A stretch of 32,994 nucleotides of DNA from CAYWKU01 sp964459325. Lineage in GTDB: Bacteria; RBG-13-61-14; CAYWKU01. Made by a program: the position numbers and the translations under genes. The stretch covers positions 1 to 32,994 of the forward strand of contig CAYWKU010000039.1 in NCBI GenBank assembly GCA_964459325.1. Reading direction: 5' to 3'. Of this stretch, positions 25,450 to 32,828 are shown one piece after another; position 1 is the stretch's first letter; every line of letters starts with the position of its first letter. Below the pieces are notes generated by a model. That model did no database searches, was not told the DNA's origin, and was given only the letters and a program-made list of their open reading frames with translations.

Positions 25450-26199
25450 TCACGGGATTCCGAATCTTGTTACAGCCCTTTCCAGCCGGTCGGTCACGGC
25501 TTTTATTACGCGGACGATAAACACCCAGTAAACCACCAGCCATAGCGGCATTCCGAATATCACTCCGTTCTGATAGACGTGAAGTCCCGCGTGTATCAGT
25601 GTTATTTCGTATAACGGCCCCAGTACCAGAATCGCCAGCATGAGCTTTCTTTCGTTGGAAGACGGCGGCAACAGCAGGAGTCTCACGGCCAGAATGCTTG
25701 CGAATAAAGCTCCGGGAAGCCACGGCTCGGCGAAAAAGCGATACACAATCATGCGGTAGACAATCACGATAACCAGGTCGACGGCAAGCGGCAGGTCTAT
25801 TATCCGGCGGTAATTATCTTCTCCCAGAAACGGCCCGTATCGCATTAATTTCCTGAAAAACACGAACGCCAGCCCCCAAAAAGTCACCATCCACACGGGT
25901 ATCGGCACCGGTAGAATGGTGGGAGGTGTGTAATGATACACGCCCTTGTACATGGACATCAGGTCGTTGCCTCCGCCCAGTATCACCCCCAGCACGAAGA
26001 ACAGAACGTCGCCTCTGCGATATAGCAAAGCGAACCGGGCCGCTATGATTACGGCCACGACCACCGACATGACTTTTGTGTTTTCACCGGTTATGGATAT
26101 TATTACCGCCGCGATTATCAGCACCAGCGCTTCGCTGACCAATTCCCGTCCGCTGGATTCGTAAGGCGCTTTTTTCTGAAAACTATCGGCGTTTTCCAT
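25450..26199 (-). CDS. polytopic membrane protein of unknown function
   Basis: This 249-residue protein has about seven hydrophobic helices and few charged loops. A central segment, GGGNDLMSMYKGVYHYTPP then VPIPVWMVTFWGLAFVFF, has the YxYxxP...P...W...WG look seen in some membrane enzymes of the carotenoid/terpenoid hydratase type and related uncharacterised proteins. That resemblance is weak and no function should be assigned. The gene starts 13 bases after the stop of the radical SAM gene, and its weak ribosome-binding site (AAGGAT) overlaps that stop, so the two are very probably one operon with coupled translation. It could be a membrane partner or substrate carrier for the radical SAM enzyme. 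Confidence 0.7.
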   Translation of the reverse strand: MENADSFQKKAPYESSGRELVSEALVLIIAAVIISITGENTKVMSVVVAVIIAARFALLYRRGDVLFFVLGVILGGGNDLMSMYKGVYHYTPPTILPVPIPVWMVTFWGLAFVFFRKLMRYGPFLGEDNYRRIIDLPLAVDLVIVIVYRMIVYRFFAEPWLPGALFASILAVRLLLLPPSSNERKLMLAILVLGPLYEITLIHAGLHVYQNGVIFGMPLWLVVYWVFIVRVIKAVTDRLERAVTRFGIP

Positions 26200-26212
26200 T
26201 AGATATGTATCC

Positions 26213-27448
26213 TTAAAGGTTTGAGATGAGTTCCCGGCTTTCGGGTATGAATTTCCACGGGTGGAGCAGCGTTTCCCTGTACACTTCCGTGGTGTAGTTC
26301 TGGTACCAGGCGCAATTTCCGCCGCACTGGTTACGGGCGGGACCGTGGAAGTTCGTCGGGTTGATGAATCGCGCAGCCTCGTCGTACATTTCGTCTACGC
26401 TGCTGTAATTCAGCACATTCAGATAAATCGGCTCGACATTGATACTCGCCCTGCAAGGCCACGGTAGCGAGCCGTCAGGGCCGATGTGAGGCTTCATAGT
26501 GGTGAGACACGTGTAGGGCTTAGCGTAAAGGAATTTATCCAGGAGGTTTTCGGAGCCGATGACATTGTAGCCTTTCCGTTTGCGGGCAAGTACCGTTTCC
26601 ACGAAGTTTCGATACTCGGGAGACTGTATCACCTGCGGATTCGGCCTTTCCTTGAAATTGGCGGGTACGGCGGCGTAGAATATCCCGAGGTCGTTGCACC
26701 AATCCAGCACTGCGCGGGCTTCCTTGAGGTTGTCGGGAGTGACTACCGAGTTGGCGATTAGCATGAACTTGTTCGTCTTTTGCAGCTCCCGGAGCATAAG
26801 TGCATTAACCAGAACCCGCCTGCCGAGGGGTCTTTGGTAGATTTTATCCAGTGTCTGGGGGTTGAGAGCGTCGATGCTCACCACCAGTATGTCCAGCTTG
26901 CGCAATACGTCCTTCCATTCGGGCTTCTTGAGTCTGCGGTGAAGAATGGAGATGTTGGAGTTCATCGCCATGGGATAGTATCCCAGGTTCCATCCTTCGT
27001 CCACGAACTCGGGCAGGTCGTCCCGGAGTGTGGGTTCGCCGCCGCAGAAATAGATGGAACTGCAACCGGTGCGCATGACGCGCATCAACCTTTTGCCGTT
27101 TTCGGTGTCCAGGGTATTCTCGTCGGAGTTTTCGAACCAGCCCCGCCCGGAGTGGTCGTCGCAATAGGTGCAGCGCAGGTTGCAGTTGTTCAGCATCGCC
27201 CACACCCAGTAGAGGGGGCGGATGTTGTGGTCGCCTTTCCTGAGTCGGCGGCGGTTTTCGAAATAGCTCGCGAGGGTGGTGACGTAGCTTTTGCGGTGCC
27301 GGTTGATGTCGCTCGCCCGGTCGGCATACGATATGTCTTTGTCGGAGGTGATGACGCCGCTTATCTCGCGGGCTAGCCGCCGAGCTTCAGAGTATAGCTC
27401 ATCCCAGTCCGGGTGGTAGGAAACCGGCTTATAAAGGTCGAATTTCAA
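26213..27448 (-). CDS. radical SAM protein with SPASM/Twitch-like C-terminal cysteines
   Basis: This 411-residue protein has the radical SAM cluster motif CNLRCTYC (Cys89, Cys93, Cys96), an FCGGEPTLRDDLPEF motif that helps bind SAM, and the usual barrel pattern after it (VSIDALNPQTLD, NSVVTPDNL). Four C-terminal cysteines (CLTTM, PWPCRA, NQCGGNCAWY) have nearly the C-x(9-15)-G-x4-C spacing of a SPASM/Twitch domain, so a second Fe-S cluster is likely. An N-terminal extension of about 80 residues is unusual. The start is a TTG at 27448 with GAGGAG 5 bases upstream. Such proteins modify peptides, proteins or small molecules. No precursor peptide was found nearby; the one obvious partner is the membrane protein downstream. 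Confidence 0.85.
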   Translation of the reverse strand: MKFDLYKPVSYHPDWDELYSEARRLAREISGVITSDKDISYADRASDINRHRKSYVTTLASYFENRRRLRKGDHNIRPLYWVWAMLNNCNLRCTYCDDHSGRGWFENSDENTLDTENGKRLMRVMRTGCSSIYFCGGEPTLRDDLPEFVDEGWNLGYYPMAMNSNISILHRRLKKPEWKDVLRKLDILVVSIDALNPQTLDKIYQRPLGRRVLVNALMLRELQKTNKFMLIANSVVTPDNLKEARAVLDWCNDLGIFYAAVPANFKERPNPQVIQSPEYRNFVETVLARKRKGYNVIGSENLLDKFLYAKPYTCLTTMKPHIGPDGSLPWPCRASINVEPIYLNVLNYSSVDEMYDEAARFINPTNFHGPARNQCGGNCAWYQNYTTEVYRETLLHPWKFIPESRELISNL

Positions 27449-27503
27449 TTTGGCTCCTCTTCCCTTTTTTCATGGAAGCAAGACATTACATTCATTAAAT
27501 ATG

Positions 27504-27533
27504 TATTTACCCACTTGGGACCTCAATTGTCAA
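27504..27533 (-). promoter_or_regulatory. leftward promoter of the radical SAM operon
   Basis: On the minus strand a perfect -35 box TTGACA (plus 27528-27533) is followed by an 18-base spacer and TAAATA (plus 27504-27509). A 17-base spacer would give GTAAAT instead. The -10 match is mediocre. The -35 box shares its bases with the -35 box of the rightward promoter. Confidence 0.4.
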
Positions 27534-27555
27534 GTGCGGCAAGATTTCTTATGAT
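27527..27555 (+). promoter_or_regulatory. sigma70-type promoter of the RCK/antiporter operon
   Basis: TTGTCA (27527-27532, five of six), a 17-base spacer and TATGAT (27550-27555, five of six) form a good promoter. Transcription would start near 27562, about 33 bases before the ATG, with GGGAGGGG as ribosome-binding site. Confidence 0.7.
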
Positions 27556-27594
27556 AAACTAAACAGCTTTCGTCTCATTAACGGGAGGGGAAAT

Positions 27595-29115
27595 ATGGAA
27601 GAAGAGAAGGAACTGGAAAAAAAGCCCGAAGAGAAGGCGCAATCCGAAGCTCAACCCGTTCGAAGGATTTTCGTAGTCGGCATGGGCCAGACCGGCAGAG
27701 ACTTAATTTCCCGGATAGAGAGGGAAGTGGAGTTGTTCGGCCTGGATGTTGACCAGAAAAAGCTGGACAAGGCCAAACCGCTGGAGACGAAGGGCAACGT
27801 GAAGCTGTTTTTGAAAGACGGCGCCAGCCGACTGACCTGGAAGGAACTTGGCCTTCGCGAAGATGACACGGTGGTGACTGTCACTCCCCGGGACGAGACG
27901 AACCTGGAAGTGGCGAGGGTAACCAGGGAGTACGCGCGGGTCAGGCAGGTTATCGGGTTGTTGAACAACCTTGATTATGCCGAAAACTACTCACAGGCGG
28001 GCATGGAAACGGTCACCCGGGCGCGGGTGGTCGCCTCATTCATAGAAAATCGCCTTTTCCGTGACCGCCGTACCGCCACGAACATCGGGCTGAGCCAAGG
28101 TGAAATAATGGAAGTTCCCGTTTTGCCGGGCTCCTCGGTTACCGGCCGAAGTCTCAGAACCTTCCGGGCAAGGCCGTGGTTGGTGGGAGCTATATATCGA
28201 AACGACGAGCTTATAGTACCTCATGGAAACACCGTTATAAAAGAAGGCGACCGGGTACTGCTCATCGGAGAGCCTCACATTCTTAACGGCATAGCGGACT
28301 TTTTCAAAATGGGAGAGCCGGATTTCCCACTTCAATACGGCCCGAAGATAGGCGTTTTGACGGCGTATGCCGGAAAGGACAAATACGAGGCGCTGGTGTC
28401 CGAGTCCAATTTTCTGGCCCGCAGTTCCAGGGCGACTTCCGTGGTCATGTTGAGCTTACCGGGTATTGAGGAGCCGGACGTGGATATGGCGGACAAGATT
28501 TGCGGAGGGACCGGAGTGACGTGCGAGCCGGCTTTCTTTTCGGAGGAGGAGGAAAAGCATTGGCCGAAGGGTCTGCAGGCCCAGGATTTCGGATGCCTGG
28601 TGATGTCGCCGGGCAGGTTCGGGCTTCTCAAGAGATTGGGGATATTCAGTTCCCTGTTGTTGAGAATCCTGGAGCAAGCGGATTACCCGGTTCTGTTGTC
28701 CCGAGGGACTTTCCCCTACGAAAAAATACTGGCCCCGGTCTCGACCCGGTTCCACCCGGTTAGAGTTACACAACTCGCGGTGGATATGGCCCGGCTTTTC
28801 AACGCCCGGCTCGAAGCGGTTACGGTCACCGAGCCGGCATTCTCGGCGGGCAAGGAGGCGGTGGAAGAACAAAAGCGGATGGTGGACAGGCTGGTCGAGT
28901 ACTCCGAGCTTTATAACCTGAAGGTAAAGATGAATCATCGGGAAGGTAATCCCATAAAGGAAACGGTTAAATTGGCCGGAGGGTACAACCTGGTGGTTCT
29001 CGGGTATCGCAAAGGCTATCGCGGTTTCTTTCCACGGTTGGATATCGCCCTGGAAATAATGGCCCGCGTTTCCTGCTCGGTGATGATACTGCCTTATGCG
29101 GAGGAAGCCTGGTGA
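27595..29115 (+). CDS. RCK (TrkA-N/TrkA-C) protein with two C-terminal USP-like domains
   Basis: This 506-residue cytoplasmic protein probably regulates the antiporter encoded next. After a charged N-terminal tail rich in Glu and Lys comes a Rossmann TrkA-N domain (RIFVVGMGQTGRDLISRIE, GxGxxG near residue 29) that should bind NAD(H) or another nucleotide. A TrkA-C domain follows (EVPVLPGSSVTGRSLRTF; VIKEGDRVLLIG, about 165-235). Two universal-stress-like segments end the protein, roughly 245-375 and 376-500; the second has EKILAPVSTRFHPVRVTQLA and YNLVVLGYRKGYRG. RCK domains gate K+ channels and CPA2 antiporters; USP domains often bind ATP. The stop overlaps the antiporter GTG start by four bases, so the two should be made together. 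Confidence 0.85.
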   Translation: MEEEKELEKKPEEKAQSEAQPVRRIFVVGMGQTGRDLISRIEREVELFGLDVDQKKLDKAKPLETKGNVKLFLKDGASRLTWKELGLREDDTVVTVTPRDETNLEVARVTREYARVRQVIGLLNNLDYAENYSQAGMETVTRARVVASFIENRLFRDRRTATNIGLSQGEIMEVPVLPGSSVTGRSLRTFRARPWLVGAIYRNDELIVPHGNTVIKEGDRVLLIGEPHILNGIADFFKMGEPDFPLQYGPKIGVLTAYAGKDKYEALVSESNFLARSSRATSVVMLSLPGIEEPDVDMADKICGGTGVTCEPAFFSEEEEKHWPKGLQAQDFGCLVMSPGRFGLLKRLGIFSSLLLRILEQADYPVLLSRGTFPYEKILAPVSTRFHPVRVTQLAVDMARLFNARLEAVTVTEPAFSAGKEAVEEQKRMVDRLVEYSELYNLKVKMNHREGNPIKETVKLAGGYNLVVLGYRKGYRGFFPRLDIALEIMARVSCSVMILPYAEEAW

Positions 29116-30296
29116 CCGGCGTAACCGCGCAAAGCCTTTTCTGGATAACACTGGGAGCGCTCTTCGTGCCGATTTTGTCGCGTCGGCTGAAAGTGCCGTC
29201 GGCGGTGGGCGAGCTTATTTACGGCATCCTCTTCGGCTCCCACATTCTTGGCCTGATAACTCCCGATAAGCTTATAGATTTCATGTCCCAGATAGGGTTT
29301 GCGATACTGATGTTCAGCGCAGGGATGGAGATAGATTTCGCGCCTATCCGACGTAAAGGCTCGAAGCTTATGAGCACCGCATGGGCTTGGGTAATTGTCA
29401 CCCTGATTGTGGCGTTGACAGTTTATGCTCTGGCGGGCATAAACTACTGGGCCGTACTAGCCGTCTCTTCCGTATCGATAGGGCTGGCCAGCGTGGTGCT
29501 CAAGGAGCGAAGGCTGCTGGGGGAAAGGCTGGGGCAGATGATATTGGCCGCGGGTCTTATCGGCGAGACCGCTTCCATACTTATTCTGACGGTTCTCGAA
29601 ATTCATTACCGGCTCGGTTTTTCGCTCGAATTTTTCCGCTCCCTGTTTTTCTTCGCGGGGATTTTCGTGCTCGCGTACCTGATATTGCGATTTTTCCGTT
29701 TCGTAATATGGTGGTCTCCGAGCAAGTTGCTGCCCTTTCTGGAAGAGGAGCATCCGCTGGAGCTTGGAGTCCGGTTGGCGGTCGCATTGATGTTCATTTT
29801 TGTGGCCGCCGCGGCATTGCTGGGGGTGGAAGCGATACTCGGGGCTTTTATAGCGGGAGCGCTTTTCGGCTACATATTCCAGGAGCGGGAGGTGGTGGCG
29901 GAAAAGATAAGCGGCATGGGGCAGGGCTTTTTCGTGCCGCTGTTTTTTATAGTGGTGGGCAGTCATTTCGACCCGGCATCGTCGCTGGAAGCGTTTCCGT
30001 GGGAACTCTTTGTGCTCCTTTTATCGATAGCGCTCGTGGTTAAGTTAATACCTTCCCTCCTGTTTCTGCGGGTGAAGCTGAGTTGGCGCGAAAACGCCGC
30101 CGCCGGTTTTCTGCTGGCGTCGCCTTTGACCCTGACGGTTGCAGTGGCGGAAGTGGGGGACAGGTTGGGCGCCATCACCGAGGAGATGAAGGGCATCATA
30201 ATACTGGTAGCCGTCGCGGCGGGCATCGTGTATCCGTTTCTGGCGAGATTGATATTGCCCTCAAGTAAAGAAGAGGAAGCGGAGAAAAACCTCTAA
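29112..30296 (+). CDS. CPA2-family cation/proton antiporter
   Basis: This 394-residue membrane protein has about twelve helices and the Na+/H+ exchanger (Kef/CPA2) pattern: RRLKVPSAVGELIYGILFGS near residue 25, IGFAILMFSAGMEIDF near 61, an internal LLGVEAILGAFIAGALFGYI near 236, and a C-terminal helix pair. It would exchange K+ or Na+ for protons across the inner membrane. Unlike KefB/KefC, no RCK domain is fused to the C-terminus; that role is supplied by the upstream RCK/USP protein. The start is GTG at 29112 with GGAGG 7 bases upstream. The ion carried cannot be decided from sequence. Confidence 0.88.
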   Translation: MTGVTAQSLFWITLGALFVPILSRRLKVPSAVGELIYGILFGSHILGLITPDKLIDFMSQIGFAILMFSAGMEIDFAPIRRKGSKLMSTAWAWVIVTLIVALTVYALAGINYWAVLAVSSVSIGLASVVLKERRLLGERLGQMILAAGLIGETASILILTVLEIHYRLGFSLEFFRSLFFFAGIFVLAYLILRFFRFVIWWSPSKLLPFLEEEHPLELGVRLAVALMFIFVAAAALLGVEAILGAFIAGALFGYIFQEREVVAEKISGMGQGFFVPLFFIVVGSHFDPASSLEAFPWELFVLLLSIALVVKLIPSLLFLRVKLSWRENAAAGFLLASPLTLTVAVAEVGDRLGAITEEMKGIIILVAVAAGIVYPFLARLILPSSKEEEAEKNL

Positions 30297-30336
30297 ATGC
30301 CAACTTTGCGATTATGAGAGAAAGTCTCGGCATTTT
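30295..30336 (+). terminator. possible weak terminator after the antiporter
   Basis: AAATGCC (30295-30301) pairs with GGCATTT (30329-30335), with an inner GAGA/TCTC stem (30316-30319 with 30325-30328), and the structure ends in a short T-run. The long internal loop makes it weak. It may only reduce readthrough into the next gene. Confidence 0.35.
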
Positions 30337-30369
30337 CAATTCGATACGCGAAAAGGAGACAAAGCAAAG

Positions 30370-30708
30370 ATGAAACAAATAAGCTGGCAGGAATTTGAGG
30401 CCGTGGAGCTGCGTGCGGGTACGATAATCGCCGTGGAGGATTTTCCCGAGGCCCGCAAGCCCGCTTACAAGGTAACCGCTCATTTCGGTCCCGAAATAGG
30501 CGAGAAGAAATGCAGCGCCCAGGTTACCGAACTGTACAGCAAGGAAGAATTGATGGGCAGGCAGATTGTGGGGGTGGTGAACTTCCCGCCCAAGCAGATA
30601 GGGCCGGTGCGCTCTGATTTTCTGCTTACCGGTTTCCCCGACGAAAATGGGGCGATAGTACTGGCGACACCGGATAGGAAAGTCCCCGACGGCGCCAAGC
30701 TGGGGTGA
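30370..30708 (+). CDS. csaA: CsaA-like tRNA-binding-domain protein
   Basis: This 112-residue protein is a single tRNA-binding OB-fold (the EMAP-II/CsaA type). It has the CsaA pattern: ISWQEFEAVELRAGTII near the start, EARKPAYKVTAHFG near 27, the strand KKCSAQVTELYSKEELMGRQ near 46, VGVVNFPPKQIGPVRSDFLL near 67 and the C-terminal VPDGAKLG. The Bacillus protein acts as a small export-related chaperone, and homologues bind tRNA; which role applies here is unknown. The family usually works as a homodimer. An AAAAGGAG site precedes the ATG by about 13 bases. It follows the antiporter by 73 bases. Confidence 0.9.
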   Translation: MKQISWQEFEAVELRAGTIIAVEDFPEARKPAYKVTAHFGPEIGEKKCSAQVTELYSKEELMGRQIVGVVNFPPKQIGPVRSDFLLTGFPDENGAIVLATPDRKVPDGAKLG

Positions 30709-30998
30709 GTATCTTGAACGAAACCGCATGGCTATAGAGAACCCTGCGATTACCGGAATGCTTCACCCCTGCGCCGCAGGCGCAAAACAGGTTTTCTTTC
30801 CCCGGGCGGGTCTACGCTCCGCTCCGAGCCGCTCCCTCTCCGACCTGCTCTCCACCAAGCCAAAGCAAGATGTCGAGATGGTCTACGACGTGGTGGTGAG
30901 GATGTTGAGGGGGTAGAACCTGTCCATCAGGAAATGCCTCATGTGACTTCAACATTCGTCCAAGGGCCAAGAATTAGATGGCATCGGTCTTACTCAGT
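30709..30998. other. gap with a palindrome, no convincing gene
   Basis: The stretch holds a perfect palindrome, TGCGCC-GCA-GGCGCA (30770-30784), and a GC-rich tract near 30805-30850 whose CTACGC and GCTCC patterns resemble the REP-like region at 32.2-32.6 kb. A 62-codon frame at 30728-30916 has no family match or ribosome-binding site and is not accepted as a gene. Confidence 0.4.
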
Positions 30999-32066
30999 TC
31001 AGAAACTCTTAGGCACAAGTTCAAGGTTATTAATGGTCTCATTTACGTATGCTAGATACTCGTGGACTTTTAAAACTTCCTCATAATCCCAACATTTTAG
31101 TTTATCTTTTAAATCTTTAACATCTTCAGCTTGTTTTTTGATTTTCTCGATTTGAGTTTTGTCGGAGACAGCTACCACACCTTGTACAGAGGGATTTTTA
31201 AGTGATTTTAATAAATTTAGTATCATGCTATCAGTGCTGCCTTTAGTCTGAACCTCAAACACGTAAATAATTCTGCCCATATTCCCGATGGTCGCTTCCC
31301 ATATAGTGTCGACTTTCGAACCTTCCGAAACCTTCTGCTCAGTTTTAGCCGAAAATCCCAACCATTCGCCGATATCTCTGAGTTTGTCTTTAATATCGTC
31401 ATGAATAAATTCCAACTCGGGTGATGTGCCCGTCGGTGGTTGTTTAGGGTCCGGGGGTGCAACTGGCTTTTCAGTCAATTCATCCCACAGGAAATAATCT
31501 ACTGCAAGAAGGCTAGTATCATCAAAACCCGCTGCGCCTAATTCTTGGGCTATTTCTTTACAGATGTCGCAGAGATATTTATACACTTCCCCACTGAGTT
31601 GATAATCATATCTAGGTAGATTCGATACATCGAGATAATACAAGCCATTATATGCTATTTTGTTCCACAGCATGTAATCGTTGGGATGAGTTTTGCAGAG
31701 TATCTCACTTATCATCGCAGGCCCCATTCCCTTAAGTTTTTTTCTGAAAGAGTCCCATCTTATTTCTATGTCTTCATTTCCCCAGAGAATATAAGCTAAA
31801 TATTGCTTAAAATTTTCCAGGCTATTTTCTTCGAGAATTTTATCAACTACATAATGCTTGTTTCCCCACATCAGCATCGCCCATAATTTTGATATATATT
31901 CGTAAACTTCCTCCTCAGTCATAGAAAGAATTCGGTCTTTTGTGTATGATTGGTAGTAATCTGTAAGTTCTTGTCTTTCCCTCAAATCGGATTTGCGTTT
32001 CTCCGGACTTTCTTTCAACCGATTGAGAAAACTCTCTATGTGTTTTGATAAAAGGGATTTATTCAA
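30999..32066 (-). CDS. AT-rich accessory ORF: helix-hairpin-helix-like segment plus possible PD-(D/E)XK-like nuclease domain
   Basis: I do not recognise the full-length 355-residue protein. The N-terminal half is helical and charged. Residues 111-123 (LKGMGPAMISEIL) look like a helix-hairpin-helix, followed by a THPNDYMLWNKIAYNGL stretch seen in some restriction-type proteins. A Pro-rich linker (about 201-215) leads to a C-terminal domain with KVDTIWE (Asp253, Glu257) and then IIYVFEVQTKGS (Glu271, Gln273, Lys275), which resembles a PD-(D/E)XK core with a Gln variant. A strand/helix pattern (VQGVVAVSD) follows. The gene is much richer in A and T than its neighbours, as in horizontally acquired DNA. 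The start is TTG at 32066 with GGGAGG 5-7 bases upstream. DNA cleavage or repair is a guess; a stand-alone defence role is possible. Confidence 0.55.
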   Translation of the reverse strand: MNKSLLSKHIESFLNRLKESPEKRKSDLRERQELTDYYQSYTKDRILSMTEEEVYEYISKLWAMLMWGNKHYVVDKILEENSLENFKQYLAYILWGNEDIEIRWDSFRKKLKGMGPAMISEILCKTHPNDYMLWNKIAYNGLYYLDVSNLPRYDYQLSGEVYKYLCDICKEIAQELGAAGFDDTSLLAVDYFLWDELTEKPVAPPDPKQPPTGTSPELEFIHDDIKDKLRDIGEWLGFSAKTEQKVSEGSKVDTIWEATIGNMGRIIYVFEVQTKGSTDSMILNLLKSLKNPSVQGVVAVSDKTQIEKIKKQAEDVKDLKDKLKCWDYEEVLKVHEYLAYVNETINNLELVPKSF

Positions 32067-32102
32067 TTTCGCCTCCCATCCTGAGCGTGGAATATGTTCA
32101 GC

Positions 32103-32258
32103 GGGTAGCGCAGCTTAAAACGCAGTGTAAGCTGCGTTGCGCGAGCAACAGGGGAATATATACACACCTTTGGGCTACCCTCCTACGCCCTCGACGGCCC
32201 CGGCTGTCGCCTTACGGCTCCAGCCCGGCTTACGCCAGAGCTTTAAGCCGGGCTACCC
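32103..32258. repeat. REPIN-like palindromic element 1 (GGGTAG feet)
   Basis: On the plus strand GGGTAGC (32103-32109) leads into an 8-bp hairpin, CGCAGCTT (32109-32116) with AAGCTGCG (32129-32136). An alternative AACGCAG/CTGCGTT stem overlaps it. Next comes a mini-hairpin GTTGC-GCGA-GCAAC (32136-32149). On the minus strand the element ends in the mirror arrangement: GGGTAGC at 32252-32258 leading into a 10-bp stem, AGCCCGGCTT (32222-32231) with AAGCCGGGCT (32245-32254). An extra GGGCTACCC copy lies at 32172-32180. The GTAG foot before a hairpin is the mark of REP sequences moved by RAYT-type Y1 transposases. Confidence 0.55.
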
Positions 32259-32362
32259 GATTTCCGCCTCGGAAAACCTCCTGTCCCGTGCGTTAAAGAA
32301 AATAATAAATTAAAGATTGCTCACTTGTCAAGCTTTTTATAAGCACGGAAAAATCATATTGT

Positions 32363-32501
32363 GGGTGGCCTCGACGTTATACGTCGAGGTTGCGTAAGCA
32401 ACAAGAAATTTGACTACTAAATTTCGGGATAATGAGCTACGGTTTTATAAGGAAGGCAATATTTCTTGTCCTTCGGAGCCGTCCGTCCGGACGGGCCACC
32501 C
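32363..32501. repeat. REPIN-like palindromic element 2 (GGGTGG feet)
   Basis: GGGTGGC (32363-32369) leads into a 9-bp hairpin, CCTCGACGT (32369-32377) with ACGTCGAGG (32381-32389), then a mini-hairpin GTTGC-GTAA-GCAAC (32389-32402). The far end, read on the minus strand, has GGGTGGCCC (32493-32501) next to the perfect palindrome CCGTCCGGACGG (32483-32494). The order of parts matches element 1. The feet changed from GGGTAGC/GCTACCC to GGGTGGC/GCCACCC on both sides together, so pairing between the ends is kept. Confidence 0.55.
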
Positions 32502-32577
32502 GGGCGTTTTTCACGATTTTCCCCCGGCTAAATCCTCTTGTTCCTGTCGGGCCCCCGGCCTACGCCTTACGGGCAGG

Positions 32578-32597
32578 CACGGACGATTCCGTCCGTG
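32578..32597. repeat. perfect 8-bp hairpin downstream of hicB
   Basis: CACGGACG (32578-32585) pairs with CGTCCGTG (32590-32597) across an ATTC loop. It lies just past the end of the hicB gene on the minus strand. No T-run follows in that direction, so a terminator role is weak. Its GTCCG core echoes the palindrome of element 2. Confidence 0.5.
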
Positions 32598-32608
32598 TTC
32601 CCCGATTT

Positions 32609-32827
32609 TCATCCGCTCTGGTAGATAACCGGCTTGTACCGTGGTGGGGGGATGGGTTTTCCCTGCTCTTTGGCAGCTTCGAGCCAGGCCTGCTTGGCCT
32701 TTTCAACCTCGGTCAGTGCTTCCTCGGGCGATTGCCCGAAAGCCGAACATGCTTCCAGGTCGGGGATGTCGGCTATATAGCCGCCGTCCTCCTCGCTGTA
32801 AAATATGTTGATATGATAATCGGCCAT
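32609..32827 (-). CDS. hicB: HicB-family antitoxin
   Basis: This 72-residue protein is a short HicB antitoxin. It has the partially RNase H-like HicB core: YHINIFYSEEDGGYIADIPDLEACSAFG (residues about 4-31), then SPEEALTEVEKAKQAWLEAA, which covers the usual E-AL-E helix, and a Pro-rich tail. No C-terminal DNA-binding domain is present. HicB proteins neutralise a HicA mRNA interferase. Its start has GGAAG 6-7 bases upstream, inside the end of the preceding frame. That frame looks like a damaged HicA (next entry), so this may be an orphan antitoxin. Confidence 0.85.
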   Translation of the reverse strand: MADYHINIFYSEEDGGYIADIPDLEACSAFGQSPEEALTEVEKAKQAWLEAAKEQGKPIPPPRYKPVIYQSG

Positions 32828-32828
32828 T

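Larger units (their letters stand above)
32067..32608. other. gene-free REP-like repeat region
   Basis: There is no convincing gene in these 540 bases. They hold two palindromic elements (32103-32258 and 32363-32501) and a further perfect hairpin (32578-32597), all listed separately, separated by AT-rich spacers. Small ORFs in several frames translate the palindromes into low-quality Ser/Pro/Arg-rich strings and have no ribosome-binding sites worth accepting. Confidence 0.6.

Noticed and set aside
30728..30916. 62-codon frame after csaA
   Set aside because: It reads through a palindrome and GC-rich repeat-like DNA, has no ribosome-binding site and resembles no family.
32103..32597. CRISPR array
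   Set aside because: The repeats are not direct, equal or evenly spaced, and no cas gene is present; the inverted, foot-bearing hairpins fit REP-like elements.
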